A DNA stretch of 64,000 nt from Sipunculus nudus (taxonomy: Eukaryota > Annelida > Sipuncula > Golfingiida > Sipunculidae): assembly GCA_026874595.1 (NCBI GenBank), contig CM049313.1:63802159-63866158 (forward strand), written 5' to 3'. Numbering within the stretch: position 1 is the stretch's first letter; each line of letters starts with the position of its first letter. The notes beneath the pieces are model-generated. The model was not told the origin of the DNA. It was given only the letters and a program-made list of their open reading frames with translations, and searched no databases. Below, piece after piece: positions 32,544-46,519 of this stretch. The position numbers and the translations under genes are program-made.

Positions 32544-34769
32544 GCAGAATCAGAAGAAACTTTCCTGAAAAAAAATAATAATAATAATATCAGATTTTTT
32601 TTTCATTTCCAGTTTTTATTTGTTCCAAAAATAAATCCCATTTCAGAACAATTTGTTCATCAGGTTTATTACAAGATGGGCATTACATATTTGACATGTG
32701 GCACAGTATTTTTTTCTCGACTGTTTCACAAGGGACCCAAAATGTATATGATGAGAATTCTCAAATGCTTTACCCCCTGGATAAAATTTCTAACAATGCA
32801 CATAAAATAATGGTGTCATCAGACATTTTTGTGGAAAGGACAGAACCTATTGACTGAAAAATAATTTGTCTTGTACAACAAGCTAACTCTGGCCCACATA
32901 ACGCTGATAATTGATCTTATTTGTAATTTTCTAAATTCATAACTACAAACAGTCCCATTACAACATATTTGATTCTAATATATTATTTATTCGAAAAGTT
33001 ACAGATTGATGAACAAAGGGCCTGGAACAGGATGAAACAAGAAAACAGGTACAATCGGTAAGTGACATTGTAAGAGTCATAATTCTAAAGTACACCTCAG
33101 GATCTCGAAAAATTATACTTCATTTGTTATGGTACAATAAGTGGTATCTAAATAATAATCTTTATAATAATAAAGATATATCAAGTCCCGAGAATACCAT
33201 ACTGTGCTACATGCCAATTATTTAAAAAAAAAATGTATATTTGTATTAATACTCACTGACAATTTGGCCATTTGGTTTTAAACTTAGATGTATATTTTGA
33301 AAGATTATCAGCTACGTTAAAGTTTGCCAAAAGAAATATTGACTGGCATCATGTCTTCCGTTTTGTTCTTATCTTCTGTTTCTTCTTTATCCCTTGATAG
33401 ACAACTTCGCGACTGAAACCAGACAAGAGATTCTGGGATGTCAAGAGCTTACAAGACAGAACATGTAAATGGTATATTTATCATTATTATATTGTCTCAT
33501 GACTTTTTTCCGGGCTTGTGCGTTAACATTGTTTCAGCTCCCCTTATTATTTTTTCACGCCTTTTTCATGTGTATATGATGAAAGGCAAGAATAGTACCA
33601 AGAAACTTCACAGTATATAACGACGTTGGCTATCTAAGAAAATTATTTTTGATAGACTATGTGGATTTTAATTGATATATATGAACGTTTCATGTATTCA
33701 ATAAAATAGTATTTTTCCGCATGCCTAGTGAAGATGCACAGTGTCACTTGGTATCATTCTATAGTGGATTAAATTGCCCTCGCGTTCATTCATTAGGGTG
33801 ATTTTCTTTACCCTTAATTTGTTTTAATGTTTCAATATTTCAAACACGACGTGCAAGTTAGTAGGTTATAAAATCAAAATTCCACTGAAATGATTATCTC
33901 TTAAAATTTTGAAAAAAGTGTCAAACATTTCAAATAGACGACAGTATCAAATGTTAACATGACTGTCTACAACAGTCCAGCAAATTTCCATACAGGCCCC
34001 AAATTCTGAGTTGATGCTATATTTAAAAGTCCTGCAAAACATCAATAATTTACTTAATTCAATCAATCATCTTGAAAAAATGGATTTCAATATTTTAAGC
34101 GAGACTAACGACTGATGCGATAATTTTATTCGATTCCGCTGATAAAATAAATGGTGATTGGAACCAATTTTGCCCACAATTTTACCCATAATAAAAGGAA
34201 AGTTTTGAAATAATATGCCTATTCATATTTAAAAGTTCAAAAGTTGATACTTATAAATTCAAAATAGCATTTCACGATTCGCAATTAATTTTAATGCATT
34301 CAGAACATAATTATAAGGCAATGTGGCTGCTCTAATTAAATTTAACACTATACATTTTTCTTAGTACATTTTTAAGTGTAAACCCTGTACATTAACCCAT
34401 TCTTTTTTTAATGTCAGTACCGATTTTAGTTTATATCGGCCCAATTTCCGAGGCTTCTTGGACACCTTCCAGAGGGGTAGTGTTTTGAAATCTGATCTGT
34501 ATGAATACTTTGACAGAAAATGGTATCGAATCTAATAATGACTGGGGTGAAGTAAAACTTAAACCTTCAAGATGGCCCCAGGACCAAGAAGTACAGATGG
34601 AGGGTAGGTCGCTTTGTATTTACTGATATGGATCAATACTCTACAAATTTAAAAACAATTCGTATTTCTGCTTTTAAAACACCTGGAACATGTGCAACAA
34701 ATAATGAAACAACAAACATAGAAAGAGAAACACAGGAGAATAATTCATTAAGATGCACATCTTCAAGTT

Positions 34770-34775
34770 TTTATT
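34770..34775 (-). promoter_or_regulatory. Candidate poly(A) signal of gene 2
   Basis: AATAAA on the minus strand about 65 bases past the TAA. The copy A counterpart keeps an AATAAA at 17322-17327 in matching surroundings, consistent with the ancestral 3' UTR. Confidence 0.5.
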
Positions 34776-34837
34776 TAACCCGAGAAAAAAAATCTAAAAT
34801 ATCTTATACACAGAGATATTGTGGTAATCCACACCTT

Positions 34838-35013
34838 TTATAGATACAGGCGGACGGACAGGCAGGCATGGGTGAAATATAAACATTTGACCAACTTACC
34901 TTGACAACAGCGGCCTTTCATGTTTCCAAAGTAACGGCATCTCTTCTTGCTACCACCAGGCTGACAGAGTCTCCAGTAGGGAATACAACTTTCACTCCCC
35001 GTACATGCTTCAT
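34838..35013 (-). CDS. Gene 2 exon 9: divergent cysteine module 8 and C-terminus
   Basis: Acceptor ttattacag, phase 1. Pattern C-x5-C-x6-C-x8-C-x9-C-C: A-C-T-G-S-E-S-C-I-P-Y-W-R-L-C, K-K-R-C-R-Y-F-G, M-K-G-R-C-C-Q. Reading on gives 21 more residues and TAA at 34838-34840. A strong donor-like CAAG|GTAAGT sits at 34900, so the exon may instead end there and splice onward. The copy A version lacks that GT and reads through to a stop, which favours a terminal exon in the ancestor. Confidence 0.7.
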
Positions 35014-35861
35014 CTGTAATAAAAAAAACGAAAATTTTATCTATACCATTGAAAATGTGCAGTTATATTTGAGATGGAGGCTTTTAACATCTCAAATTAA
35101 GTGTAGCTGATAGTCTTTTTCATTGATAGGGACAGGATCATACAAAATCTAAAACTCATATATAACCACGGGGGGGGGGGGCTGTCGATAAGGGAGATGG
35201 GAGTAAATACCCCCCTCCCCCCCCCCCCCCCCACTTTTTAGCAATGAGATATAATAATCCACCCCTGTTATTAAGAGAATAGGAGTTATATATTTGAAAT
35301 ACAATATAGTTAGGTCGAGATGTAAACGCTCGTTACTCTCCTCTGGCGACCCGGGTTCGATAACTTTTGATTACCCTCCCATGCCTGCGAGTCATCCCAC
35401 CTTTGAAGATATATCGATGCCATTGTATACTCGGACAGGTTCAAACGCCATCATGCATTATAACAGTTATACGTTATCCGCACGCATGTCCGATTGCCTA
35501 AACCAATGCACACTATCATGAGTTTAACCAGTTTTATCTTATAAAAAATGTATTGATTTATTCATTTAGGAGTAAGGATGAAAATACAGAAACATTGACT
35601 CACGATCCACGCAGCATTTGCCGTTTGGGCAGGTGCCGACAGCATTGCACACGGTGTTGGACCCGACGACGCATTGAGATCCCACTGGGCATTTATAGGG
35701 ATCTGAAAGAAAACCAAAATAATATTATGTTCATGAAGATTGTTTTATTCATGCAAGTATAAATATGAATAAATGTCACCCGAATATTTAAATTATCAAC
35801 TAACGTTTACATTTATCTACGTAAGGCATGAATTAATCTTCGGCATAAACGAACCACCTTG

Positions 35862-35924
<63 letters not shown>

Positions 35925-38900
35925 TATGTATATATATGTATATATTGTATATCAACAATTAAGTTATTATTAAATAACATGATCCATTGCGGGTATTAGT
36001 TATAAATTACAAACTGCTCTTCAAATAACTAGGAACAAATAATTTATGGATATGTCTATAGTAAGTTTTTTTATGATTTATGATGGTAGTGGTCAACTAA
36101 TACATTTGAGATTCATCATGACGATTTTCATTATCTTTGGCGATTTTTGTTAAATGAAAATTAGGGTAGCTATTGACAAAATGTTAACTCTCTCGACTAT
36201 TTTAAGAAGAAAGCATGATAATTGGTACATCTGGGCTTTGTTTTTTTTCACGGACAAAGATTCATATAAAACCATATTTACAACGGGAAAAGTTTGTATT
36301 TTAATTTTTATTAAACAAATTGATTCGCCAGTCTCTTCAAAATGTCCACTAGAACCATGGTTCCAAGGTTAACCATGGTAAGCATGCCATTTATACCTTT
36401 TATGAACATTTATGAAGTTTGGTTAGCCTTTCATTAAAAAACGTTTTCTACAATAGCCAAACTAGGAAAAAGGTCAAACATTATATTTATATATATCATC
36501 TCAAAGATGGTGTTTATTATTACAGGATCCAGTTCAACAAAACCCTATCACATAGTGTTTGCTGTACAGTTTATTTTTTTAATACATGTATGAAGGTTTT
36601 CATTAAAGACTAGTGGACGGACTAGGATGACGTCAAGTGGCTCAGGTTCCCAACTGGATCCAAAATAATGCCTGCAATACCAAAATGTAACATTTAAATA
36701 CAACCTCTGATTTCTGATTTTTTCACCATCATTCAGAGCGCAGTACATATACAACCTTTAGTCAAAAAGATGTTCTAATTAGAATACGGGTAGTCGACAA
36801 GCAACTACGTGTATCCATCGAAATCAGTTTGGTATAGGTGAAGCGAGGCATGGATTGATTGGCAAGGGGAAACAGAGGGAGATGTGTTGCATATTAGCTT
36901 TTATGTCTGTCACGTAAACAAGAGTGTAGGTTGCGCAACCTGTCATTTGAACAAAACTGTCAAAGATGTATGCACATTACAAATTTCAGGCGGATCAGCA
37001 AAACCACTGCCGAGATTCTTGTAAAGGTGTTGCGTTAACTTCATTTTAGCACTATCGCTCCTATAACCAATAACGATTCAAGGTCATCCGAATTCCAACT
37101 TGTCCTAAGGCTTGATAAGGTGTTAAGGGTGCAACTTTGGTGACTGTACCTCAAATTCCTGTCGAGTTATTGCTTTAACACCATTTTTATCATTATCGCT
37201 GCTGTGACCCTGAAAAATGCTTTAAGGTCATCCGTATTTTAACTTGACCTAGCGCTTGATAAGGTGCTTTGGGTACAAGTTTGGTGACTGTAACTCAAAT
37301 TTTTGTCGAGTTATCGCTTTAACATCATTTTTATCATTATCGCTGCTGTGACCCTGAAAAATGCTTCAAGGTCACCCGTGTTCCATCCGAGATCTGTTTT
37401 TCATATTAGCAAGCAACCTGAAACCAACAAGCCTGCAGGCAAGAATTAATGCTCTATTTAGAATATTCCATATTTTTTTAATATTAAGATGAAGTTTTAC
37501 TGGACAAAGTGACTTAACATATAGTATTGTAGTACATTATAGACACGATTACCTTGCTCACAGATCATACCGTCTTGTAGTACAGACTATTTATAGTACC
37601 TATTGATCCTCTTTATACAACTCGACTATTGAGGTGGGGTTTAAGGGCATACAGTGCACGATTAAGTTTGAAATTGTCCCGATCTAGAGACATATTCAAG
37701 TATGGTTATATGTACATCGGCCTCCTAGCAATGAACTGGCGCTGGTGCTGGCATCTGTTGGGGGAAAAGTCAACGAAGAATTGAAACTATTGCAGAGTGT
37801 CAATTTAGGCTTTCGGTCACAGATTTATATCTCTTATTTCTCGTCCTGTCCTTATTTTGGTGGATGGGAAAATTTAAGTCATAGAACGAGACATGACCGG
37901 ACTTCAGTGGACACAGGGTAGATTAAATGAAGGTTGGGAGAATGCTTACAGATCTTGCAGCATTTTCCATGGTAGCAATTTCCAAAAGACTGGCACTGGA
38001 TGTTGTTTCCCGGGATACACTTGGTGCCCGCCTGACATCTGTTCGCCTCACCTAAAAAAGGAAATATATGTTCCATCAACTGATGAACTTAATAATGGAC
38101 TAATTAACATCTGCTTAAGGACGTGTTGTTTCATATACATATTCATCATACATGTTATCCTTCTTCTTCTACTCCCCTTTTAAGATGTGTTTTAATGTTT
38201 GCTTAACTAAGTATTATGTATATCTGCAGAATTCCATTGCGGTTACGGACTACGTGACAGGGGCTTACTCGAGTTAATTCTGGCCTCAACCAGGCTCGGT
38301 GTATCAATCATGCCAGTCCTGGGTGTGTGTCATCTCCATTGGCCGGTTATAACACCGAGGAATCCCCGAAAGGCGCACACTTTTGTGAATGAAACATAAT
38401 TGTTGGTCATAGTCTCCCCATTTAGCCTGCAAAGCGCTCACCCTGGTTGGGGCCGACCGTGAAAAATTTCACCGCCTCGGTTGAGATTCGAACTCCCGGC
38501 TTTGTGCCCTGTGCTCTACCCCTGAGCCACAGAAGCCGATCTTCCCTTCCTTCTTCGTCTTCTTGTTATTATTAGTATTATCAATATTATTGGTCATGCG
38601 TTCAGAATGTCCAGTTCTTTTTCACAGGGTATTTTTCACATGCGTGTATTTTTTTTCTTTAAAAGATCATAAAAAAATTTGAATCTCTAGTCAGACCTCT
38701 AAAATTTAAATTGAAGATTTTGTGAAGCAATGAATGAGATGTTTTTCTCTAAAAAAAAGTCTCATTACTAAATGTAACAGAAATTACCCAAAATAATTCA
38801 GTATTGTACAAAATCCCTTAAATCTAAATGTTACATCTATTTGTGTAATCTATCAAATTAAATACATACTGTGATCAAAATATTTCTTCATGTATTGCAA

Positions 38901-41900
38901 TGATTTAAAAAAATGAAATATTGTTTCCGCCCAAAATATAAAACAATTAATAACATGATATTTTCGAAGATTTTACAATGAAATGGTACCTCATATAACA
39001 CATAAATGTTCATTTAGTAGTATCTCCCTACTTTCAACAAAATAAATGAGAAAAACACGTTAGAGAAATCCAGTTTATGAACAGTGAAGGTTAAGTAAAC
39101 CTATTCCACGTGCGTTTGTTGTGTGATGGGAGGATTTCACCCAGATCCCAAACTTTGCCCTGATTTGATTGGCTGGTACACATGAGACATCATGGACTGA
39201 ATTTTATCAACAACTCAGATCTAGTAATGCATGATGTTTTTATTCTCTGTTCAAAATTTGGGACTGACTGTGGCAGAAATACTGTGCTTTAACTGAGATC
39301 TAGAATTTTAAGTCACAGGGGATTTCCCAGTGTGTGACGTCCCTGCCGAGTTGACATTGCTCATAGATGTGCCAATAGTTAAATCACACAACCTCATGTT
39401 TTAAGTGGAAACATATATAGAAATAATGTAATCCCTCTAGGAATTGGGCTCATTTTATGTAAAATCAATATTAATATTTTTTTCATTACCATTATGAGAT
39501 TTGGAATATGTTTGCATGACCTCAAATGTAACTCACTTTACATTCACACAGAAACACGGCATAGAATGTCCTGTAGTCAGCTTTTGAGAGAACATGTAAC
39601 CAAGGTTTTTTTTCATGTTCTGAGAGATACACGCCTACATAAAGTATACTTTTTTTTGTATATAATGGATTGTTTTGTGTCCTTTTTGTAGAGTAGGTTT
39701 CCTATGATTGACTTTTGATACTTAAGGTAATGACTGATCACTACTTTAGCATCTTTTGCAAAGAATGCCCATAATCACAATGTTTTTCCTCCTGCAGAGT
39801 TAGAATACATGTAAATGTGTGAAAAGGTAATAATCATCTAGTGACTGCACAACACGTATATTTGCTATGATTTGGTCAGTGGTTATCATTGAGATCAAGT
39901 TGCTCATGTGCTCATTGGGAGCTAAGTCTTCCTCAACCATTGCTGGATCTTGGTTAACCAGTGTGTGTTTATGGGGATTCTCTACACAAGGAGGCAAATA
40001 TAACTTCTTTCAAAGGAGCCACACTTTCTTTTTTCACATTTATCATATTCTTTGTTGATGCAATAAATACAGAAGCCCAGGTCTAAATCTAACCGTGGAA
40101 TTATTATTATTAATATTATTATTATTATTTTCATTATTATCATTACTATTATTATTCATTGAGGGTAGAGGAATCAAGTCCGTACTAGGATTCGAGTCCT
40201 CTTTTTCAGTTATAGCTCAGTCATCCTGGACTCTCATTTGCACTCGGACTCGAGTAAAGCCGGAAAATTAACTTACTCAAGGAAAAATTTTAAAAATATA
40301 CAAATATAACTGAAAGTGTTTGGATTAATTTCATTCTTTTAAAATTAACACGTGTAACACGTGTTTGTTACAATAAAAGGAAATGGACCTTGACTCAAAA
40401 TTGATGTAAAAGATGGACTTGAAACAAAAGTACTCGGAATCGGACAGTGTGGACGCAGCGACAAACTGTTATCATTTTTAATATTTTTATTATCATTTTT
40501 ATTATTATTTTTATTATCACACTGATGTTAATTGTTATTCTATTATGAAATAACGTTCGGTGTATTATTGTACAATTATCATTAGCTAACGTCCGGTAGA
40601 TTTAGATTTCTCGCGATTCTTTTATTCTGATGACCCTACCTATCGGACAGCATCTTCCAAGGAGACAGTCTCCCTTGTTCGTGCAGGTCAGGTCGATCCC
40701 AGTCCGACAGGTGGTACCGGGGGGACAATCCCATGTCTTATCTGAAAAAGTCGGCACATCCCAGTGAAAGTGCTCTACCGTGCAGGGAAGCATTAACAAA
40801 ATTATTTTATGTGTAAAGTTAGCTTGATTTCATAATGTACTACAGTACTGTTTCATGTGTTCAGCTTACCAGCCGGCTAACTCCTCAGGTACCCGAGGCT
40901 GGTAAGCTAAACTCACGATACTGTACTTTAGTGCATATTGAAAAATAGTCAAAAATACACATAGTATAATTATATATATATATACGTGAATTTATCCAAA
41001 AGTGTACAAATACGCTTTGCTTTACACTCAGGTTTTTGCCTTCTATGTGCGTCCAGTCTGTACACTATTTTACCACGTGTCGAACGCAACTTTTTACACA
41101 TTTTCAACTAATATTTAACATATTATCCAGAGATATGATGTGACATTTTATCACATAATTAGTCTTACCTAAATGGTTTGAACGCATTATTCATTTGTAT
41201 CCTTTTTGTAGCCTTGTAATCCAAACAGATCATGCAATTTAATGTTTAACAGAATGAGCCATGTATTTCAGTATTCAGATCATTTTGTGTGATTATTCTT
41301 TAAACATCTCGCCAGACTCAGCAATGCAGGGTATTTTATTTTTCAATTTTATTTTTAAGAAATCCCAGCAGGCAGGGTATATATTAGTAAATTCTCTCCG
41401 AAGAGTTTTTAAGTGGAGGAACCTGATTTTTTGTGCTGGTTTACCTATATATGTACATCTGCAGAATTCCCTTCCGGTTTGGGACCACGTGACAGGGCAG
41501 TATCCCACGAGGCAGGAGTACCGGTATGAAGAATTCAGGTTACCGACATCTAAAGTAACCCCCACCCCCCACCCCCCACCGGTAATCTAAAATCGATTAA
41601 AATTTATTCCGGGGGGGTAGTCTAAGCCTACTTTCGAGTCCCCTGCACCCCCCCCCCCCCCCCTGCACCCCCCCCCCCCCACCCTCCACCCCGCACACAC
41701 ACTGTTAAGACCGCCATCTAAGTTAACAAAATGAAAATTTCTATGCTTTTAACTTTATATTTATGTGTTAGTATTAGTGATTTGTCATGTTTAGAGGAGT
41801 TTGGCATATTGAGTCAATTCATCATTGAATGTTTCTGATATCCTATGGTTTCATTAAATGTACGCCTAATTTGAAATAGGCTACATAAATTGATTTTAAT

Positions 41901-44900
41901 TATTTTCAAAATAGCCAAAATATGCATTTGCAATTTATAAAATATGATTATTTAAAAAAAGAAAGACAAATATCAGCTAGGCCTCGCAATCTATCTTGGT
42001 ATTTTCACTTTGACGTACCACGCTTCATCTTCTAAGCAAGCGGCAGTTCATGGATAGTTGCACTAGGCATATTGAAGATTGATTATTGACAGCATCCGGA
42101 CAGCATGATTATTTGTTACAGGATAGTCTTCACCACGCATTCACCATAACAAAGTGCAAACTGTCGCAAAGTATAATTATACGGCTCCCCAGGTCGAACG
42201 CCGATCACAAAGCATGAACGGTGGTCTTTGATGGTGGTCTTGTCGAATGAAAAGCTGTTTCAGTTTGAAAGCTATTTTTCCTAATTGATCTGCCAATCTT
42301 AATTTAATAATGATTGTGTTATCAACACATTTATATAAATAAACAACAATTTCGATTCTGTATATTTACATATAACATCAATGGATCAATACATTACGCT
42401 TGTCTCCGGGCTGTCGCTTTGACCAAAAAAGGTCATACGAGGTCATGACCTCGTAGCGCCATCTCCCAGCAAATATATGAACAAAAATAGAATTCGCGAT
42501 GTCTGTCCGTTTTAGAGGGTCGAAATATGTACTGGATAAGAAGACTGGACACGAAAGTTTGTCCGTTGTTCGGGACAGTGAGTTGTCCGCTTTACTGAGT
42601 TTACGTGAAACATTATATAGAGGCAAATTTTAAGGGACTGAGGTTTAGTTTCCACTTTAGTGAGTTTTCCGCCTTACTGAGTTGTCCGCAAGTAGGAGTT
42701 TCACTGTATATATTTATTATTCGCAGAAAGTCAATTGTAATGTTAATATATTGATTCATACACTTCATCAAAGCGCATGTGGCACAAAACATGCAAACAT
42801 AAACGGTGCAAAGATTCAGCCTAATTTTGAGAAATCAAGAAGAAAGAAATGATAAGACTTTCAAGTAAGTAAGCATGAAGAAAGTATTTTAAAGGCGTAA
42901 TCTAAAATCGTAGAGGGGTAACCTGAAATCGATTTCAAGTAATCGGTGGTGGAGGGGGGGGGGGGGAGAGGAAGCTGAAATCGCTACACCTGCATTAAAC
43001 TTATACTTACCTGTCTTTTTGCAGCATTTTCCGTTGTTTTCACAGTTCCCGACAGATTCACAAGAGGGATTGTTACCTGTACACTTGGATCCAGCCGGGC
43101 ATTTTGATGGTTCATCTTTCAAATAAGGAAAACACGTGATTCTATGAATATATGTGTTTAAAAAATCATAAAAGCTCCTAATATTTTAATGTTGAACTAG
43201 CAATTACCCGTGCTATGCACGGTTTTGGGCGAGCATTTAGTTCTGATGTCAAATAGTCTGTCATAGTTGCATGTCTTGGTTGTACAATGTTACTGTCTCT
43301 TTGAATCCGACATTTGGTACAAGTGTTCTGTCTTTGCGTTAACCTTGTGTCGGAGTCTGAATGACCTGGACGAACACGTTCTTGTCCGAATGGTGGAATG
43401 TCTTCGGACAAACCCGGAGCATGTGTATGTCAAAAATCACGGCAAACCGTAGTGTCAGAGGAGACACGTAAATTCACACAAATCGCGTTACGCTATTAAT
43501 ATATAGATCCATTATATGCATGGTGTTATGCATAAAACTCTAATTGAAGCCGAGAGGTTGGCCGGAGAATTTTCGAAGAAGTTGATATGTTAAATAAAAT
43601 CATTTTTATATGAAAATATATATTATGCTGAACATCGCCATTTAAAGTTGCCTTCGAGCCCATGAATCCGCCAATAAAGGAACCTGTTATCTTGCATGGT
43701 AGTGCAGTATAGTGCTGAGACGTAATCTCGATAATTGCATTCCGGTTATAACGCACAAAAACTGAGCACTAACATGGTCGGGCAATCCCGCTGCGCAAAA
43801 GTTCGTGGTAGCATTATATTATGTGGTACATTTATTGGCTGTATATATTTTTAAATATCACGCACTCCTTTCTGTTTGAAGCTGAGCCAATGTTTTCCAG
43901 TGAGACAGTCACTGCGTTCAGGCAGTGTGTTAAACCCGGATCCCACTCCGGAACCCGGACCCCAAGAAAAATTTGTAATTCTTAAACTCTCATGGTAATT
44001 CGTCCAGATATCTTAGCATAATCGTATCTAAAGACATATTTTATATTATTTTTGGTTAAAACATAAAAAAATAGTCTGTTTTGCAACAAACTTTGATAAA
44101 AAACATACGGACCCTGGCGCACGGACCTCACGGATTACACGGACCCCGTTTTCTCGTTGTTTTGCCATTTCTTTAGTACATACATGTATTTCACATCCGT
44201 TTAGCCATGACACCCTTGTGTTTATTATTGTGTTTGTATCTGTATTTTTAAATTTCTGTCTCAGTTTGTATTCATAATTTTATATTTGCTATTTATTTCA
44301 TTTGTGTAGCGTTTTAAAAAGTATAATAAATAAAAACAGTTACAAAATCATAATTTTGGAACCTGTAGTTGCTTGAAATGCAAGTAATCAACAATTCCTT
44401 TCGGTATTTATATTATTGCCATCTTTAAATTGCATAGTTGTTTTGAACGGAGCACGAAACCTGTTGTTATGTGGGAGTGCTCTGATATATCAGTCTCAGG
44501 TCCGCTCAACTGTTCAATTAAATCTCCCCATTTTGTCCGCACTATTATATTTTCATTTATAATATTATATTTAGTGTGTGACATGAGTGCTATTTTTTTC
44601 CTCTTTTAGTCATAAATAAAAATATGAGCGGTGGTTACTGGGGTCCGTCAAAATTGAACAGTCGGCAAATTCAAGTAAATGAGGTCCGTCTTCACCGAAA
44701 TATTTTTGTAATTATAAATCTTTCAGTGAATCGGTCATTTACAAATGTGCAACATTTAGAGACTTTGCTCTGTTCTTACATCAACAATAGTGGTGTTTTT
44801 ATCGGTGTAAATAATGGAAAATGAGGAAATAGGTTTATGGGGTCCGGCTACCGTGGGGTTCGGGTTTTACACACTACCCTGCATTCACAACCGCTCAGAA

Positions 44901-46210
44901 AATTTTCATTCTTTGAAAGATCCCCCTTTTGAGCATTTTCCTCGCGCGAGATCTCCTTGTGCACAATAGACCTTTTCGCTGCGCGGAGGTTGCCTTTTGA
45001 GAAGGGATCACCAATGGGGATTATTTCGGGCCGGTCACCGCAAATATAAGAAAACCCCAAATGAAGCCCCCGGAGTAAAACCCTGTCCCGCCATCACACA
45101 CGCTGTGGCCATTGTGTTACCGGGCTCGAAGACACAAAGAAAAGAGGCGCCCGCGGGGGAGCAAATATTAAAATTATTAATTATGCAGGTAATACGCAAA
45201 TATTGCAAATAAAAGGGGACGGAATCTCTTCGGACAAACCCAGAGCATATGTATGTCGAAAATCACGGCAATCCGTACGGCGGTATCAGAGGAGATACGG
45301 AAAATCACAAAAATCGCCTTACGCTATTAATATATAGATACCGCGTACAGTGAAATCTCGCCTGACGATCTTGCCCGCTAGATGACTACTTTTTTGGTCC
45401 AGGACTAACGTTTCGCTTAATCATCATAACAAGTGGCCCATGGGCCATGACGCTCAGTTTAATTCAAGGAGCCTTGACAATGAGCAAAATGACTCCTACC
45501 GTCCCATGTGACTCACTGAGTGCTGAAAAATCATGTTTCTCTCCTAATTCGCAAACTATAGGTCACCATGACCTAATTTCAGGTTTCCACTGAGATTTGC
45601 AAAGTACCTCCCTGTATATTAAGTTAGATCTTTTTATTTCTAACGGTAACGGTCTTTGCCCTTTTGACAGCAAGACCACTTCTTTTGAAAGTCTCAAAAA
45701 TAGAGAAAAAAATGTGTAAAAATGGAAAATGCAGGTGGCGCGACCAGTTTGCAGGAACTCATGAAACACTCCATGATCAATACGCATGCAAAAAATCATG
45801 GCGATCAATGCATTAGGTATTCAGATACTGGAGCTATTGTATCAAAATTTTAATTATTCTGTGGGGTACTTACGAGATCTATATCTCGGAGGATATGAGT
45901 AACAGAGACCTAATTTCAGGTTTCTAAGGAGATTTTTCATGGACATTCCAGGATGTCAGGTTAGAAGATTTCAGGTCCAGCGTTTACGATTTGTGCCTGT
46001 TTAACGGACAGATAGAAGAACCGACAGACGTTCGATGGTCAAAGAGTGATCACTATAGCTCATATGACTTTCAGTCAGCTGAGCTAAAACCTCTGCAAAA
46101 TCTTTGGCTGGTCCCGTAGGTGGTCGTGTTAGCGAGATGTCACTGTATATGGTGATACACGTCAGATGAGTATTCTCTGCCATTACAAAATGTAAAATAA
46201 AACGCAACGA

Positions 46211-46269
<59 letters not shown>

Positions 46270-46333
46270 AACTACTTTTTTTATATTGAGTACAGCTATT
46301 TAATGCATAATCTCTAATACCTCTTCCTTGTGC

Positions 46334-46396
<63 letters not shown>

Positions 46397-46483
46397 GCAT
46401 GATGTCATAGAATGTGAATCGCATCATTTTAACATTACAAGGTAATGGAAAGTTCGTTATATGAAAATTTAAATTATTATTTT

Positions 46484-46519
<36 letters not shown>

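Noticed and set aside
38482-38530. tRNA gene
   Set aside because: A and B boxes are present, but no cloverleaf closes and the same head recurs with a shared SINE body at 48.8 kb.
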